A stretch of DNA of 64,000 nucleotides from contig JABANP010000212.1 of assembly GCA_013115135.1 (NCBI GenBank), positions 1 to 64,000 of the forward strand, in the 5' to 3' direction. The notes under the pieces are model-generated. The model made no database searches and was not told where the DNA came from. It was given only the letters and a program-made list of their open reading frames with translations. Shown one piece after another: positions 10,021 through 21,881 of the stretch (the first letter of the stretch is position 1; every line of letters begins with the position of its first letter). This DNA is from Perkinsus olseni (taxonomy: Eukaryota; Perkinsozoa; Perkinsida; Perkinsidae). The position numbers and the translations under genes were made by a program.

Positions 10021-10034
10021 TTGGCGTGCGACGA
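10021..10034. promoter_or_regulatory. Candidate promoter motif between divergent genes
   Basis: TTGGCGTGCGACGA contains GGCGTGCGACG. The same pattern GGCGNGYGACG occurs twice at 33863-33893 in another divergent intergenic gap. It sits between the membrane protein (-) and BDP1 (+). The functional role is inferred only from position and recurrence. Confidence 0.3.
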
Positions 10035-10122
10035 ATGTGACGTTTTAACGCATTTCTGGCCGCCGTTTAACGGTGAACGATTATGGTGTTCATGATGTGG
10101 CAATGGTAATAGTTGGCCTTTG

Positions 10123-11305
10123 ATGAAGATGTCGTCGTCCAAGATGTCGTCTACTCCTTCGTCCTCCCCTTCCTCGTCCTCATCATCCCCTCCCACACCA
10201 CCCCCTAAACGTCGTAAGAAGAAGGCTGATGATGATACGAAGAATGGAAGGAGTGGTATCAGTGAGACGGCAATAGCAAGGAGGCTGGGTAGGAGGTTGA
10301 GGAGTATGACACAGTTATTAAGGGAGGATACACCACAGGCCAGTGCCATACTAACAACTGGTCTATCAACAACAGCTGCTCCTAGTAGTAGCAGGGCTAG
10401 GCATAAGGACCACAGTGACCAGCATACCACTAACATCGGGGATATTATTAAAAGTGCTGGGGCTACTACAGGAGAGGAGGAGGGTGAGACAGGAGGAGGA
10501 GGGGAGGGACACTCTGATGATATGTTGCTACTGCCGTATATTGATAACAGCAACATGGTAGTACGGTGTAACCATGGCCCACAGTCAGCAGGCCCTGGCG
10601 GTGGGGGTACTCTATTACCACAATTAAAGTTTGATGAGAGTGGTAATATAGTACTGGCAGCTGATGATGCTAGTGGTAGTAGAGGAGATGATGGGCATGG
10701 ACGGGATAACGGTCATAACACCAACGACACTATCGGGGATACACTACGGTTGATGGAGACTAGGGTAGTACACGGTTAGTGGTGGTCTGCCTGTATAGCA
10801 TGGTGGTCTTAGGATGAATCTGGGCAGAACAACTACCGGCATGCTTATAAGAAGTCTATAGGTGGCAAGTGGTCTAAAGAGGATACTAACCTATTCTACA
10901 AGGGCATAGAGATGTAGTAACCACACCAACTCGCGGCTGCTGCTGCCCATCATCACCCATCATCAGGTATGGCCCTGATCTGATGCTGATATCAACTGTA
11001 TTTGGATCGACTAAGACCCCGGCGCAGCTACGGCAGAAGTTGAAGGTAGAGGGTAAGAGGAACCCTAATAGGCTCAATAAGGCGCTTGAATCGAGGAAGG
11101 CTATTAGTCTGTAATAACAGGAGGGGGGGAGGAGGAGGGATGTACTCGTGTCAGGCAAGAATTCGAGAAGGCCCACGGCCCGATACCGGAAGATGGTGGT
11201 AATGATGGTGTAGTTGAAGGATCTACAGCAACAGCTGCAGCAGGATTGACCGGATTTGACTATGAGGCAGATCTAGCCAGGATACTGGATGGGTTGGATT
11301 CATGA
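10123..11305 (+). CDS. BDP1: Transcription factor TFIIIB subunit B'' (BDP1)
   Basis: Subunit of RNA polymerase III initiation factor TFIIIB, which recruits Pol III to tRNA and 5S promoters. After a Ser/Pro/Lys-rich N-terminus comes LLPQLKFDESGNIVL, the conserved strand before the SANT domain. The extended SANT domain then runs GGKWSKEDTNLFYKGIEM, YGPDLMLISTVFGSTKTPAQ and LRQKLKVEGKRNPNRLNKAL. It ends RILDGLDS at TGA 11303-11305. Introns at 10765-10812 (48 nt), 10914-10966 (53 nt) and 11111-11154 (44 nt) keep phase exactly. ATG 10129 is an alternative start. The protein is short for the family, as in other protists. Confidence 0.88.
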
Positions 11306-11606
11306 TGATCATCATCACCGTACCATCTGATGGTGATGGACCATAATAACAACGGGGGGGATGCTCCATGATGATGACCATGCTCATCACCGATGGTATC
11401 ACCTACGGCCGTACGGATGAGCATAGTATTGCACAATGTATTATTAACGTATAATTATCTAAGCATCACCATCACTATCACCACCACCGGCAGCAGTGGA
11501 TCCTTAGGGGTGGTAGTGATAGTAGTAGTAGCATTACATCAGGATGGGGCAGGCTTGTGTTGATAATAACAGCATCGTCGTCATCGGGGGTAGAGTTACT
11601 ATTCTA
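11306..11606. other. Intergenic, low complexity
   Basis: ATC/GAT-rich spacer between BDP1 and MBF1. No gene or clear element is seen. Confidence 0.6.
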
Positions 11607-12207
11607 ATGGTACGGACTGATTTTAATACCTCCCAAGATTGGGACACAGTAGTATTCGATAAGAGGAGACCAGGGAAGACCTCGGATAAGAAGGCAGTTA
11701 ATGCTGCCAGGAGGTAGTCATACCATACATTCGACATACTCGTACGCAGTGATGGCAGCAGCAGCAGGTCTGGGGAGGATGTGGCTGTTGAGAAGAAGTT
11801 CGGTGGTGGACAAAACCTAAGCCTTAAAAGTGTCTGTCCTAACGCTACTAAATTAGATAAAGATGCTGAGGTAATGGGTATGATGATGATGATAGTGGTA
11901 GTGATGGTGGTGGTGATGGTTATGGTGGTGGTAGGTCTTCCGTCATGCTAGAGTGTCAACCGAGTTTAAGACTGCATTGCAGCAAGCTAGATTGAATAAG
12001 AAGATGAGTCAGGCTGACCTCGCTAAGGCCATCAATGAGAAACCTAGTGTCATCAATGAGTAATACTACCACCACCACTGCCATCATTGCACTACCATCG
12101 TCAGCATGAGCAGGTACGAGTCGGGTAAGGCCATACCCAATGGGGCTATAGTACAGAAGCTGAACAGGGCATTGGGGTCTAGGCTACCCTCAGCTAAGAA
12201 CAAGTGA
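11607..12207 (+). CDS. MBF1: Multiprotein bridging factor 1
   Basis: Transcriptional coactivator and translation-quality factor with an N-terminal MBF1 domain and a C-terminal helix-turn-helix. The N-terminus reads SQDWDTVVFDKRRPGK and AVNAARR. Further exons give VEKKFGGGQN, KLDKDAE, VSTEFKTALQQARLNKKMSQ, ADLAKAINEKPSVINEYESG and KAIPNGAIVQKLNRALG, ending SAKNK at TGA 12205-12207. Introns are 11714-11749 (36 nt), 11871-11934 (64 nt) and 12060-12113 (54 nt), all GT-AG and in phase. Length and motif order match the family. Confidence 0.93.
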
Positions 12208-12373
12208 TGCTGATGATGGCAGAGGAGAGGGGGGGCAAGATTGTTGTATATCTGCAAACACTATTCTGACTATCATACTACCACTCCTTATCATACACTC
12301 TAATCATTATTAATATTACCGTATCGTTGCTGTTGTTGTGTGTAGTAGTGATAGTTATGCACATACCCTATAG

Positions 12374-13368
12374 ATGCTTGATACCAATAACAAGAATAAG
12401 AATGATGATAATACTCTATCAGCACCATCACTACCAAACACCTCCCAACAGGCTATCGACCTCATACTTGATGGTAAGGTAGTCAATACATTGCTACAAG
12501 GTCCGGGGACATCATCATCAACAACAACACGTCGTACCAACTTCAAGAGGCTAGCACTGTTGGTAAGGGGCGGGGGCTAGTAGTACTAGGGTTGTACTAG
12601 TAGTAGTAGGTGCATCCTGACAAGTGTAAGGACGATCGGGCTGCGGAGGCTTTTAGACGGTTAGTGGATGTTATGGATAATAAGGAGATGGAGGGAGATG
12701 GGGAGCAGCAGCAGCAGGAGAAGGAGGAGGGAGGGGTGTATACCTGGAGGTGATGATGATGATGGTACGCTAGCATGATGAGTGATGATGATGGTAGATG
12801 GTGGGAAGCATCGACCTTCGAGCAGAGAGAGAGGTTATGGTCCAACTTGGAGGAGGCCTTCAAGAGGGAGATGGAGGCAGCCAGGGCCAAGGCTGAGGAC
12901 AGACGACGCCAGAGGATAGACAGGAAGAGGAGGGTAAGATGGACGGTCCAGTAGTCGGTGGATGCCTCTCCTCCCTCATCAGCACGCCCAAGCTGAGCGT
13001 AATGCAGTCGACACCAGCGACCCCGACTTCAGAGAGGCAGCAGCGGCTGAGGTGAGGAGCTTCGATAGACGGGCTGCTACATGGCAAGCCTTTAGTAGTA
13101 AGAGGAGGAGAAAGAGGGGAAAGGAGTTGATGACACACGATGGAGAGTTGTGTAGCGATGGGAGGGGGTGCTTCCTCGTGGCCGTCGCCGGGTTGTTGTT
13201 GTTTGCATGCCTCCTCATCCTCCTTCTCCTGTCGATCCTGCCGCCCCCAACCCTACCAGATGGATAGAGTACCAAGCATTGGGCGAGTATGTAGAAGCTG
13301 TGGCATGGGCCCAGCTACTGGAATCACATCATCATCATCATAGTGACGATGCGACGACGAGTGCATAG
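12374..13368 (+). CDS. J-domain (DnaJ) co-chaperone
   Basis: An N-terminal J-domain spans an intron: TNFKRLALL joins VHPDKCKDDRAAEAFRRLVD, carrying the HPD motif that stimulates Hsp70 ATPase. It continues with TFEQRERLWSNLEEAFKREM, a basic helix (RRRQRIDRKRR), and DTSDPDFREAAAAEVRSFDR. It ends with IEYQALGEYVEAVAWAQLLE, a His run and stop TAG 13366-13368. It lacks the Gly/Phe and zinc domains, so it is type III/C-like. The exact subfamily is not recognised. A last-exon splice into the following gene cannot be excluded. Confidence 0.7.
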
Positions 13369-13403
13369 TAATAATAATACCGCTGCTGCTGCTCCTGCTG
13401 TCT

Positions 13404-16400
13404 TCAGTGCACCCCTCTTATCAGTATCACCTTCCTCTCGTCTCTACGACAACTATTAACACGTCATAAAGATGATATACTAAAAGTGTGGTATAAGGCA
13501 GTGAACACTACACTGGATTGCAATGGTCTAGGTGTACAACACTTATCAGCATTACTGGATGAGGTAATAAGAATGATGACGACGACGGTAGTGGTAGTGG
13601 TAGTGGTAGGTGATAGAAGGGGTGTCATCATTGTCAACAACGTCAATAGAGGATCTTAGACTACCAATAGCAGCTAAGATCTTCCTATTCCGAGTTGAGC
13701 ATGAGTCGACCTCGGATACTCTACCCACTGTGAAGAGGGCCCGCAAGATAGTAACGAGTAGTAGCAATAGTCGTTAGTAGAGGGTGATGCCTCTCAGCTT
13801 CGTCTACTGCCACCATCAGCGTCAAGTGTATTAAACACCACATCTACTAGCAGGAGGCAGGGGAGGAGGAGGGCATCTACCGGCAACAGCAGGAGGAGGA
13901 GGAGGAGAGGGAAGAGGAGGTCTATGACGTGAGTAGTACCAACAGGAGGAGGAGCAGCAGCCCTACTCCCGCTGCTGTTAGGAGGCTGTCTGTTGTTGTT
14001 GTCAGGCTATCGCCCTTCACCAAGGAGCAGAGGAGAGATATCATATTCAGAAACGCTAGATCTGATGATGATGATGAGGAGGTGTGCCCTTTACCTCTTG
14101 AAGAGGACATCATCACCTTACCCGAGTATGCTGGAAACAGCAGCAGCGACGCTGTACCGCAGAGGAGGGGGTCCACAGGCTCATTGGACGATGAGGAGGA
14201 AGAGGAAGAGGATGACGGCCCTAGTAGATGGGTGGAGGGGGCTACTGGTCTAGGAGGCTCTGATATAGCTGTACTATCATTAGGGTATGCAGTAGGGGTG
14301 TGTGTAAGGTAGTAACAACAACAACAGGGGTACACCTCCTCCTCCAGTAGAGCATCCAGGTACCTTACCACACCACTCAGGGATCCTACACGCATACTAC
14401 ACTCCACCATCCCTACTACTACCACTACCACATACTCGTCTCAGGTCTTAGCAGATCACTTGGTAATGATAATAATACTCCCTCCTCCTCCTCCTCCTGG
14501 ACCCTACTGCTCTGCTTGTATCAGGCCCCTACAATCCTATGCAAAGGCCATCAATGAACAGCTCCTCTCCCGTACACAGGATGCTGTGTGCTTCTGGCGA
14601 GGTGTGGCTGAGAGTGTTAGGGGTATTAAAGAGGTAATGCTAGTTATGATAGTAATGATGCTGATTGTTGTCATGATGATGATGTTGCTGTCAGGGACAT
14701 AGACGTGATGTGGAGGGTATTATTATGGCCAACACCGGCAGAGGAGGAGAAGGGGACGACGAGGAGATGATGATGTTATCATGGATGATGATGATGACCT
14801 GACCCTGATGATGATGCTAGGGAAGAACCCGACAACAGCCCGGTAGTAGCTCACCCCTTAGCAGCTATGCAACATGGAAGAAGGAGAGTGGAGGAGGAGG
14901 TGGTGGAGGAGTGGTAGAGGTGTACTGTGATACCATGGTGGATGAGATCAGATCTAAATGGTTACCTCTGGTGGATGGTATTAGACTACGTAAACAGGGA
15001 GGAGGGAGAGGGGCGCCGCTTAATATAGACTTTAGTAATGTTACCAATACATCAGTAGGGAAGGATGAGAGTAGGGAAGAGGAGGATAAAGTCCTCATAG
15101 GTACACACCCGTACCACTCCAATCGTAATTCTTCTTGTTGTTGTTGTGTTAGGTATGTATGAAGTAGTTAATAATAATATACCAATACGTAAAGTGGCAG
15201 AGGACATCACCATCCCTGATCATCATGATGACACCTCTCCCCCATCAACAGCATCAATATGGCATGCTCTCGATCGTCTTATTACATCATACAAGGATTA
15301 TTGTGTATTGACCAGAGTATGCAGGATGAACCTTTATTGGTGGTGGTCACAGCTCATCTATCATGTCCATAGGGAACGCTATCATACTACTCTGTTATTA
15401 CCAAATACAACTACCACTAATAGATCGGATGATGATGGTGTATTACCGAGTGATCGTCTCTTCACCTTCCCCAATGGTAGACTTAATGTTGATTCCTGTA
15501 CCCAAGTACCACAACTTGCCCTAATCGCTGGACGTTATCGTTTACTACGTTATGTTGGTTGTGGTGGCTTTGCTAGAGGCTACATCGCTATTGACAACGA
15601 TCGACATCATCCCCTAGCCACATCAACAACAGCAGAGGATTGTCATCCTCCAGTTGATGTATTTATTAAAGGTATTCTACTGTGCTAGGGACTCGCCCCT
15701 AGGCAGACGTCCTTCTGATAATGAACTCGTGTATCGAATCAATGAGGTAGAGAAGGAATTAACATTATCGGAGAGGATACTACAATACGCTCCTCGACTG
15801 ATGTGTAGTGGAGGATGCTTTGTTAGAGTGTTAGCTGTCTACAGGGGGGTGAAGATGGAGTGCCCCTTGAATAAAGCACAGGGGAGGGTGTCGGCGGTGG
15901 TAACTGAACTATGCTATGGTGGTAATCTTAAAGAGATTATGGATAGACATAATACCACACCATTCACTAATCCTATCAAATTATCCATTGCCAGGGATCT
16001 ACGTTGCCTTATCGAATGCTTGTATGGATCAGGTAATGGTTGTTGTTTGTAATAAGAACAACACTAACATTCGTAGTGTTCCTCTGTTGTTGTAGATGAT
16101 ATTGATGATCGTTACTTCCATGGTGATATTAAATGTGATAACTTACTAGTTGGTAGAGACACCTCCCATGATGCTACTGGCGGTAGTGGTGGTGGTCGTA
16201 TTAAGCTAGGTGACTATGGGAGTATAATACGCTTAACGTCCCCTGAGGCCCCTAGTAAATATGAGCATGCTACTCATGAATATTTGTAAGGCTTCCTGCT
16301 ACTACTACCAGCAGTCGTTAATTCCTTCTTCTTCCTCTCGTTGTCAGGCATCCTCATGGTCCAAGTAGCAGCCCAATGGTTGTTGATGTATGGAGTGTTG

Positions 16401-16899
16401 CTTTGGTATTATTAATTACACATCTACATGCTTATGCTACATTTACTGATATAATCGATATTATCAATAAACATGGCAGGGTAGTGATGATGGTGATGAT
16501 GAGGGTGAGTTGTGGTATTATTATTATCAGATACACTGGGGAGCATTATTGTCCCTCTTACCGAAGGATCAACTCGTCATCAGTCCACTATTGATAGACC
16601 TGATAGATACCTCCTTCAGTATAAAAGACAATATCAATGATTTTATTAACCATCCATACTTTTTAAAAGAAGTGCTGCCATCAGTAGACAGCAACACCAC
16701 CTGTACAATACCATCACATCTGCTGCAGCATCCCCTACCATCATGGCCGATGTTGAATCTGAGAGCCTTGGCCAAAGCCCCTGCTTTTGGTGTCATGAGG
16801 AGGACACTAGTCGATGAAATTAATGCCAATAGTGATGGATGGGAAATAGTGGGTATACGGCCGAATGAAGGTAAAATAGAGCCTCGTGCTCTGGAGTAG
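13404..16899 (+). CDS. Protein kinase with long N-terminal region
   Basis: Kinase motifs are clear in the 3' half: glycine loop YVGCGGFARGYIAI, beta-3 lysine VFIK, alpha-E VTELCYGGNLKEIM, catalytic loop YFHGDIKCDNLLV, Mg-binding LGDYGS in place of DFG, and VDVWSVALVLL. The tail runs to LEP-like RPNEGKIEPRALE at TAG 16897-16899. Short introns at 15125-15152 (28 nt) and 16481-16503 (23 nt) keep phase; others are 60-65 nt. At 15668-15672 (AAA G GTA) one extra base breaks the frame right after VFIK. Upstream exons back to about 13404 (LKVWYKAVNTTLD, SPFTKEQRRDIIFRNAR and others) look coding and run in the same direction but contain no known domain. The true start, and whether this is one gene, are unresolved. 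Confidence 0.6.
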
Positions 16900-16954
16900 T
16901 GGTAGTGATGATAATAATCATATCAATGAACGAACAATATTAGAAAGGTAATAC

Positions 16955-17171
16955 ATGATGGTAATGTTGATAGTAGTAGTAGTACTGGTATCACCGCTAC
17001 TAGGTTCACAGCTAACATGGTACAACGGTATGATGATGCATGGTGGATGTGGATTGAACCTTCTCCTCCTCCTCCTCATTCCGACTAACAGCGTCAGAGT
17101 GGGCCAATCATGCTACGTACATCGGTTTAGTAAGGCAGCTCCTGATAGCTCTCTATCCATAATGAATTGTA
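16955..17171 (+). CDS. Possible small secreted protein
   Basis: The N-terminus MMVMLIVVVVLVSPLLGSQL looks like a signal peptide. With a GT-AG intron after WYN the downstream reads ASEWANHATYIGLVRQLLIA and stops about 47 codons from the start. There is no homology I recognise, and the ATG/GAT-rich background makes this weak. Confidence 0.25.
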
Positions 17172-17467
17172 TGATGATTTAATAATGACCCTGTTTGAAG
17201 TGATTCAAGTGTATTGTTGTGTTGTTGTTGATATCGAGTAATGTTCCAACGCCACTAACACAACATCCAAAGAGGTATCTAATAATTACAACATGCACGA
17301 TCATCATGCTTCGTTACTAATACCACTAGGGCCCCTCTTGGGGATGAATAATGATACACATCATGTTAATAATCAACTGATGATGATGATGGTTGTGATG
17401 ATAATAATAACAACCGTTGTTGTGGTTGTTATCATCCCTACAGCATCATACTGCTACTTCTTCTTCT

Positions 17468-18985
17468 TCATGTCGTTGGATTAGTGTTACGACGTTTGAA
17501 CCAGCATTTGTCACCATTCTTGGACATCATTTGCTTCAGATCAACAGTCCTAACACTTTGGTCGTGATGCTGTGCAACTAGCTCCTTCCACATATCATCA
17601 TCATCATCGCTCCTTGGTTGTTGTTGGGATAACGGTACAACATTACCATTATCACAAGCAGCATCCTTCCTTGATGGGGCAGGTGATGATGATGATCCAA
17701 CGACAACTGATGATGATGACCTTCGACTCCGAAGACACGATCGTCGTCGTGATTCGCCCCTCCGACCCTTGGTGATGATGACTGTTGGTGTAGGTTGTTT
17801 GCATCGTAGCAGTGGTAGTGTTGATGGTTGGGAGTAGTACTCTTTCTCCTTCTCATTAAGAATGACAAGAATGATCCATGTAGTACGGACTTTAAACGGG
17901 AGGACACCCCATTATCAGTACCCAACATCGTCGTTGATGATGAGGAAGTAGGCTGCTGCTGCTGCTGCTGACGACGACGAGTAAGCATCGTTAGCGATGA
18001 TGTTGATGATGACCCAGAGGTTAGCCTCCACGCCGCTGTTGTGTCAACAGCAGCAGCATGGCCGCCCATCATACTACTACTGCTGCTGCTGTTGCCCTTC
18101 CATCGAATCCTCCTCCTCCTCCCACCACCACTGTATGATGTAGTCGAACTACGTCGAAGACTGAATGGGATGATGGTGATGTTGGCGACGTGTGGTAGCA
18201 ACACCATGCATTACCGTGTATTATCTCTAACCTCATCCTCATCATCCTGTACTAGGCAACAGCCACATTGTATGGTTGAAGGCTGATAATGATCAGCAGC
18301 AGTAGTGGCATTGGAGGGGGTGGTGGTGATGTCATCATTCTTGTTATATCTCCTCCTCCTCCTTATTACTTCAATGCTAACCTGAGACCATACACCATGC
18401 ATTTTGGTTGTTGTAGTTGTGGTAGTACCTGCGTTAATGGTCGTATACTCCTGAGCACACCTCTCACTGTATCGTTACTGACTACTTCATCATTAATACG
18501 GATTATCTCATCCCCTACTCTGACAATAACAATAATGTATACATGAACAGCACTGTGGAGAGCAGTGGATGTACTACAGTAGGGCCGGCCCTCCTCCTCC
18601 TGCGGCGGCAGTGGCTGATCCATTAACGACCATAGCAACCATACGAGGGTTGGTGAAGGGTGATGTACATCTACGACTATGTAGATACACACCTAGTCTA
18701 TCACCACACTGCTTGGTTATTGATAGTAATGCAATACCGTCACCATGACCATCATGATGTAGGGTGGTAGGGGGTGGTGGTGTAGGGTAGTAGTCACTGC
18801 ACAAGTACGAGTATGATGGTGCATGATGCTGGGTAGTAGTAGTACTACCCTGATGGTGTGCAGGGTGCAGTTATTGCTACACTAACACAATCACCACCCT
18901 TCCTACTCCCTGCTACTTGTATTGTACTTGGTAGCATGTACGGCATACTGTCCAATAAGATCATCATCATCATCATCATCACCAT
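17468..18985 (-). CDS. PDZ-domain protein with basic, Ser-rich C-terminus
   Basis: Splicing joins QCGDRLGVYLHSRRC and MVVNGSATAAAGGGGPALL to VGDEIIRINDEVVSNDTV, the core of a PDZ domain; the join is at a 62-nt intron with phase preserved. Downstream are RRRRRYNKNDD, Ser/Arg runs and, after a 32-nt intron (GTACTG...TTAAAG), VRTTWIILVILNEKEKEYY and VIITKGRRGES, which look like strands of a PH-type domain. It ends MMSKNGDKCWFKRRNTNPTT (TGA 17468-17470). The likely role is a membrane- or scaffold-associated signalling adaptor; the PH reading is tentative. Start 18985 precedes a Met run and is provisional. Confidence 0.55.
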
Positions 18986-19016
18986 TGGCACTACAACACG
19001 ACCACCGTCAATGTTC

Positions 19017-19824
19017 TTATGGAGGAATTGATGATGCTGATGGAGTAGAGTTGAGTACTTCATTGATGATAGTATGAATATTATGACTAGGGAAGGTTAT
19101 GATGGATAGATCGTTAAAAGCTGACAAGCATGGTGATGATGATGTAGCATCTCTGAGGGGCACCTCAGTCACCAAACCCTCTAGTTTAGTATAACCATCG
19201 GGTGTAGCCAATACATACGATGCAAAGCTGTTACCGATTAGGATGGTACTGGATAACACATGACAATGATGTCTTAGTGTTGATACATACAGACTTCTGT
19301 CGCAGTGCGGCATGAACAACAGTGTAGACCTTGGTCTCGAAGGAGGGAGGAAGGTCGTCGGGTGATGATGATGATGATGTTTTACTGTCCTGATGCTGGG
19401 TAGTAGTAGTGAACCCGAAGGCATGGGATATCTTATTATCACCATCATCCATGCAGGGGTCGGTGATAGTTACCTCATCAATGCTCCATTGCCTCTTCAT
19501 GGCTACTACTAATGCGAATTGGTATAATGATGGTATTGATCTATGAATGGACCCAATACCATAACATTCGATAATCTCCACTTTAGACGACTTCATGTCA
19601 TCCATAATATTGTACCATAGCTCACTGCCTTTGATATCCATCACACACTCCTCAACCCGTTTGACCCAATACTCCACCTCCTCCCTGCTCATCATCATCA
19701 TACCATCACCATCCTTCACCACAACAGCAGCAGCAACGGCGGTACTTGTACGGACAACCCTCCTGTTAGCCCTCCTATTCCTACTTAACTTCACTACAGT
19801 CCATCCATCATCATCAGCCACCAT
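19017..19824 (-). CDS. SRR1-like domain protein
   Basis: It starts MVADDDGWTVVKLSRNRR, the typical N-terminus of SRR1-like proteins. It continues with EEVEYWVKRVEECV, VEIIECYGIGSIHRSIPSLY (the conserved CYGIG block), and after a GT-AG intron STLLFMPHCDRSLYVSTL and ILIGNSFASYV (the MPHC and GNSF blocks). SRR1 was described in plant light and clock signalling and its relatives are widespread in eukaryotes; the biochemical role is unclear. Stop TAA 19017-19019. Confidence 0.82.
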
Positions 19825-20132
19825 AACAACAGCAATAACGAGAACTGAGGATGATGATGATGATGTTGACAGCAAGGCGCGCGCTACTGCCGTCGCATAT
19901 CTGTGACTTAGACAAATTGCGGAGACATCAAAGGTATGCGGTATGGCATGTATCTTTCCAAGTTGATTATTATAATGATGCTGACATAATGCCTTGCCTT
20001 CCACCACCACCTCCTCCTCCTGTCACTGCCGTTGATGTACTCGAGATAATCCTGACTGGTCATATCACATTGTTGGAGCCAAAGGAATGTGCTAACATTA
20101 TCATCATCAATAAATACATCAACAGAAACGTT

Positions 20133-21722
20133 ATGGATGAACCTGCTGGTAAGTAGACATACACCCTACTACCCTTCAATGTTGGTAATGTTCAGTATGG
20201 TATGGTATAGCCATGCAGTGTAAGGGTCTTACTATATTAAAAGGTAGTGCTGAGGAATGCCTAGCCAAGACACGAGGAATATTCGATTGGAGGGGGTATT
20301 TAACAGACCATATCTCATCATCATCAACTAAGAACAATAAGCATACTACAAAAGTACGAGTTTGGGTAATAGTGATCATAGATGATAGTCAATGATGATA
20401 CTGATGAGCAGGTACATGTATGTGATAGTGTCGCTGTTGCTGTATACCTGCCTAGTGGTCATCGTACTAACTATGACGAAGTCCTCAGTAAACTGATATT
20501 AACACCATCATCATGCAGACTACGTTACGTTACATCTCAGTGTGAGCCCTTCAACAGACCAGGTAGTAGTAGTACTATGGATAATACACAAGTATGATGA
20601 GGATGGTCAGGTCCTGTTGTCAAGGATATCATCATACCCGATACTCATCTATTACTAGAACTATCAATACAGGATACCACCCTACTGGATGGTGATGATA
20701 GTAGTGGTAGGATGTGGTCATTACCACCTCATCATTCCTACCGTCATACCTCTAATACTTCATCATCACGGTACTCGCTGTTAACAAGGATTGGATTGGC
20801 TATAGCGAGGCGAACAAGCAACATGAACAGCCGTCGGCGTAGGTTGTCCCTACCAACAAGAGGGATTGGTCTCCGTCGTCATCATCATAGTGGTAGTAGT
20901 GGGCTTAGAAGGGCAGCATCATCGTTATCGTTGTCATCAATCATAACCAGACGTAATTCTGGTAATAACCAGGATTATCGTACCAGGAGGTATGTTGCAC
21001 CAACATCATCATCATCGGATGATGTTGATGATGATGACGCAGAGTTGTCACCATCATCATCATCATCCAACTCAACCAGTCGAGTGATGGCAGCTGTACT
21101 ACCGTCGTGTATGCACTCCAGGCAGCAGCAAGATGGCCATGATGATGATGATGATGATGAGCATCATTGGCTTGTTGGTATTGATATTGTATTACCATCA
21201 TCAACAACAGCAGCTACTACTACTCAACGAGAATGGATGAATGTTAATAGACATGATACACTTGGTGACCTCGCTGATAGGATAATACATATGTTGGATG
21301 ATGACACTCGTATACCACTCCTTCCCTTCATCATCTCTCATGTTATGCTGGCACCTATCGGATCAACAACAACAACAAGGAGAGATTATCATCATAGCAG
21401 TGGTGTGCATGATGGTATGATGATGGTCATTCGAGACGGGATGAGAGATCTTAGACTACTCCATGATCTCAAGTGGGCATCCTGTGAGATATTACGACTA
21501 CACCTATTACCACAGGAAGGGGGGAGGAGGAAGTACAATGGCTGCTGCAGCAGCAGCAGTGATCTATCGTGAAGATGCTACTACAGTCGATCTACTATCT
21601 ATACCTGCATGTAGTGTTGATGATGACGATGACGAGGATGATGATGATGGTACTGTGGGCTATCCCCTGATGCTATGGGATAGGGTTAGGGATCATAACG
21701 ATATTAAAGAGGGGCTGTGGTA
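20133..21722 (+). CDS. Uncharacterised low-complexity protein
   Basis: Exons join in phase: MDEPA to CKGLTILKGSAEECLAKTRG, then VHVCDSVAVAVYLPSGHRTN, then PVVKDIIIPDTHLLLELSIQ and a long Ser/Arg/Asp-rich stretch. The segment HDTLGDLADRIIHMLDDD followed by FIISHVMLAPIG and LRLLHDLKWASCEILRLHLL resembles a ubiquitin-like fold in spacing, which is a guess. A Met/Ala run and DDDDDEDDDDG precede KEGLW and a stop. It may be the 5' part of the following WD40 gene; I could not find a convincing join. Confidence 0.4.
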
Positions 21723-21881
21723 ATGATAACAACAACAGCATCATGCATTACGTCTGTGATGATGATTATGATGATGCTGGATTCTATGATGATGAGGACC
21801 ATGATGATGATGATTCTAGTAATGAGGATTATGATGGTAATGATATTGATGAGACAACCGTTTTGGAGGGGTCATCACTAA

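Noticed and set aside
17578..18207. The single long minus frame as the whole C-terminus of the PDZ protein
   Set aside because: A 32-nt intron leads to a better frame that runs on to a longer, less repetitive C-terminus ending at 17468.
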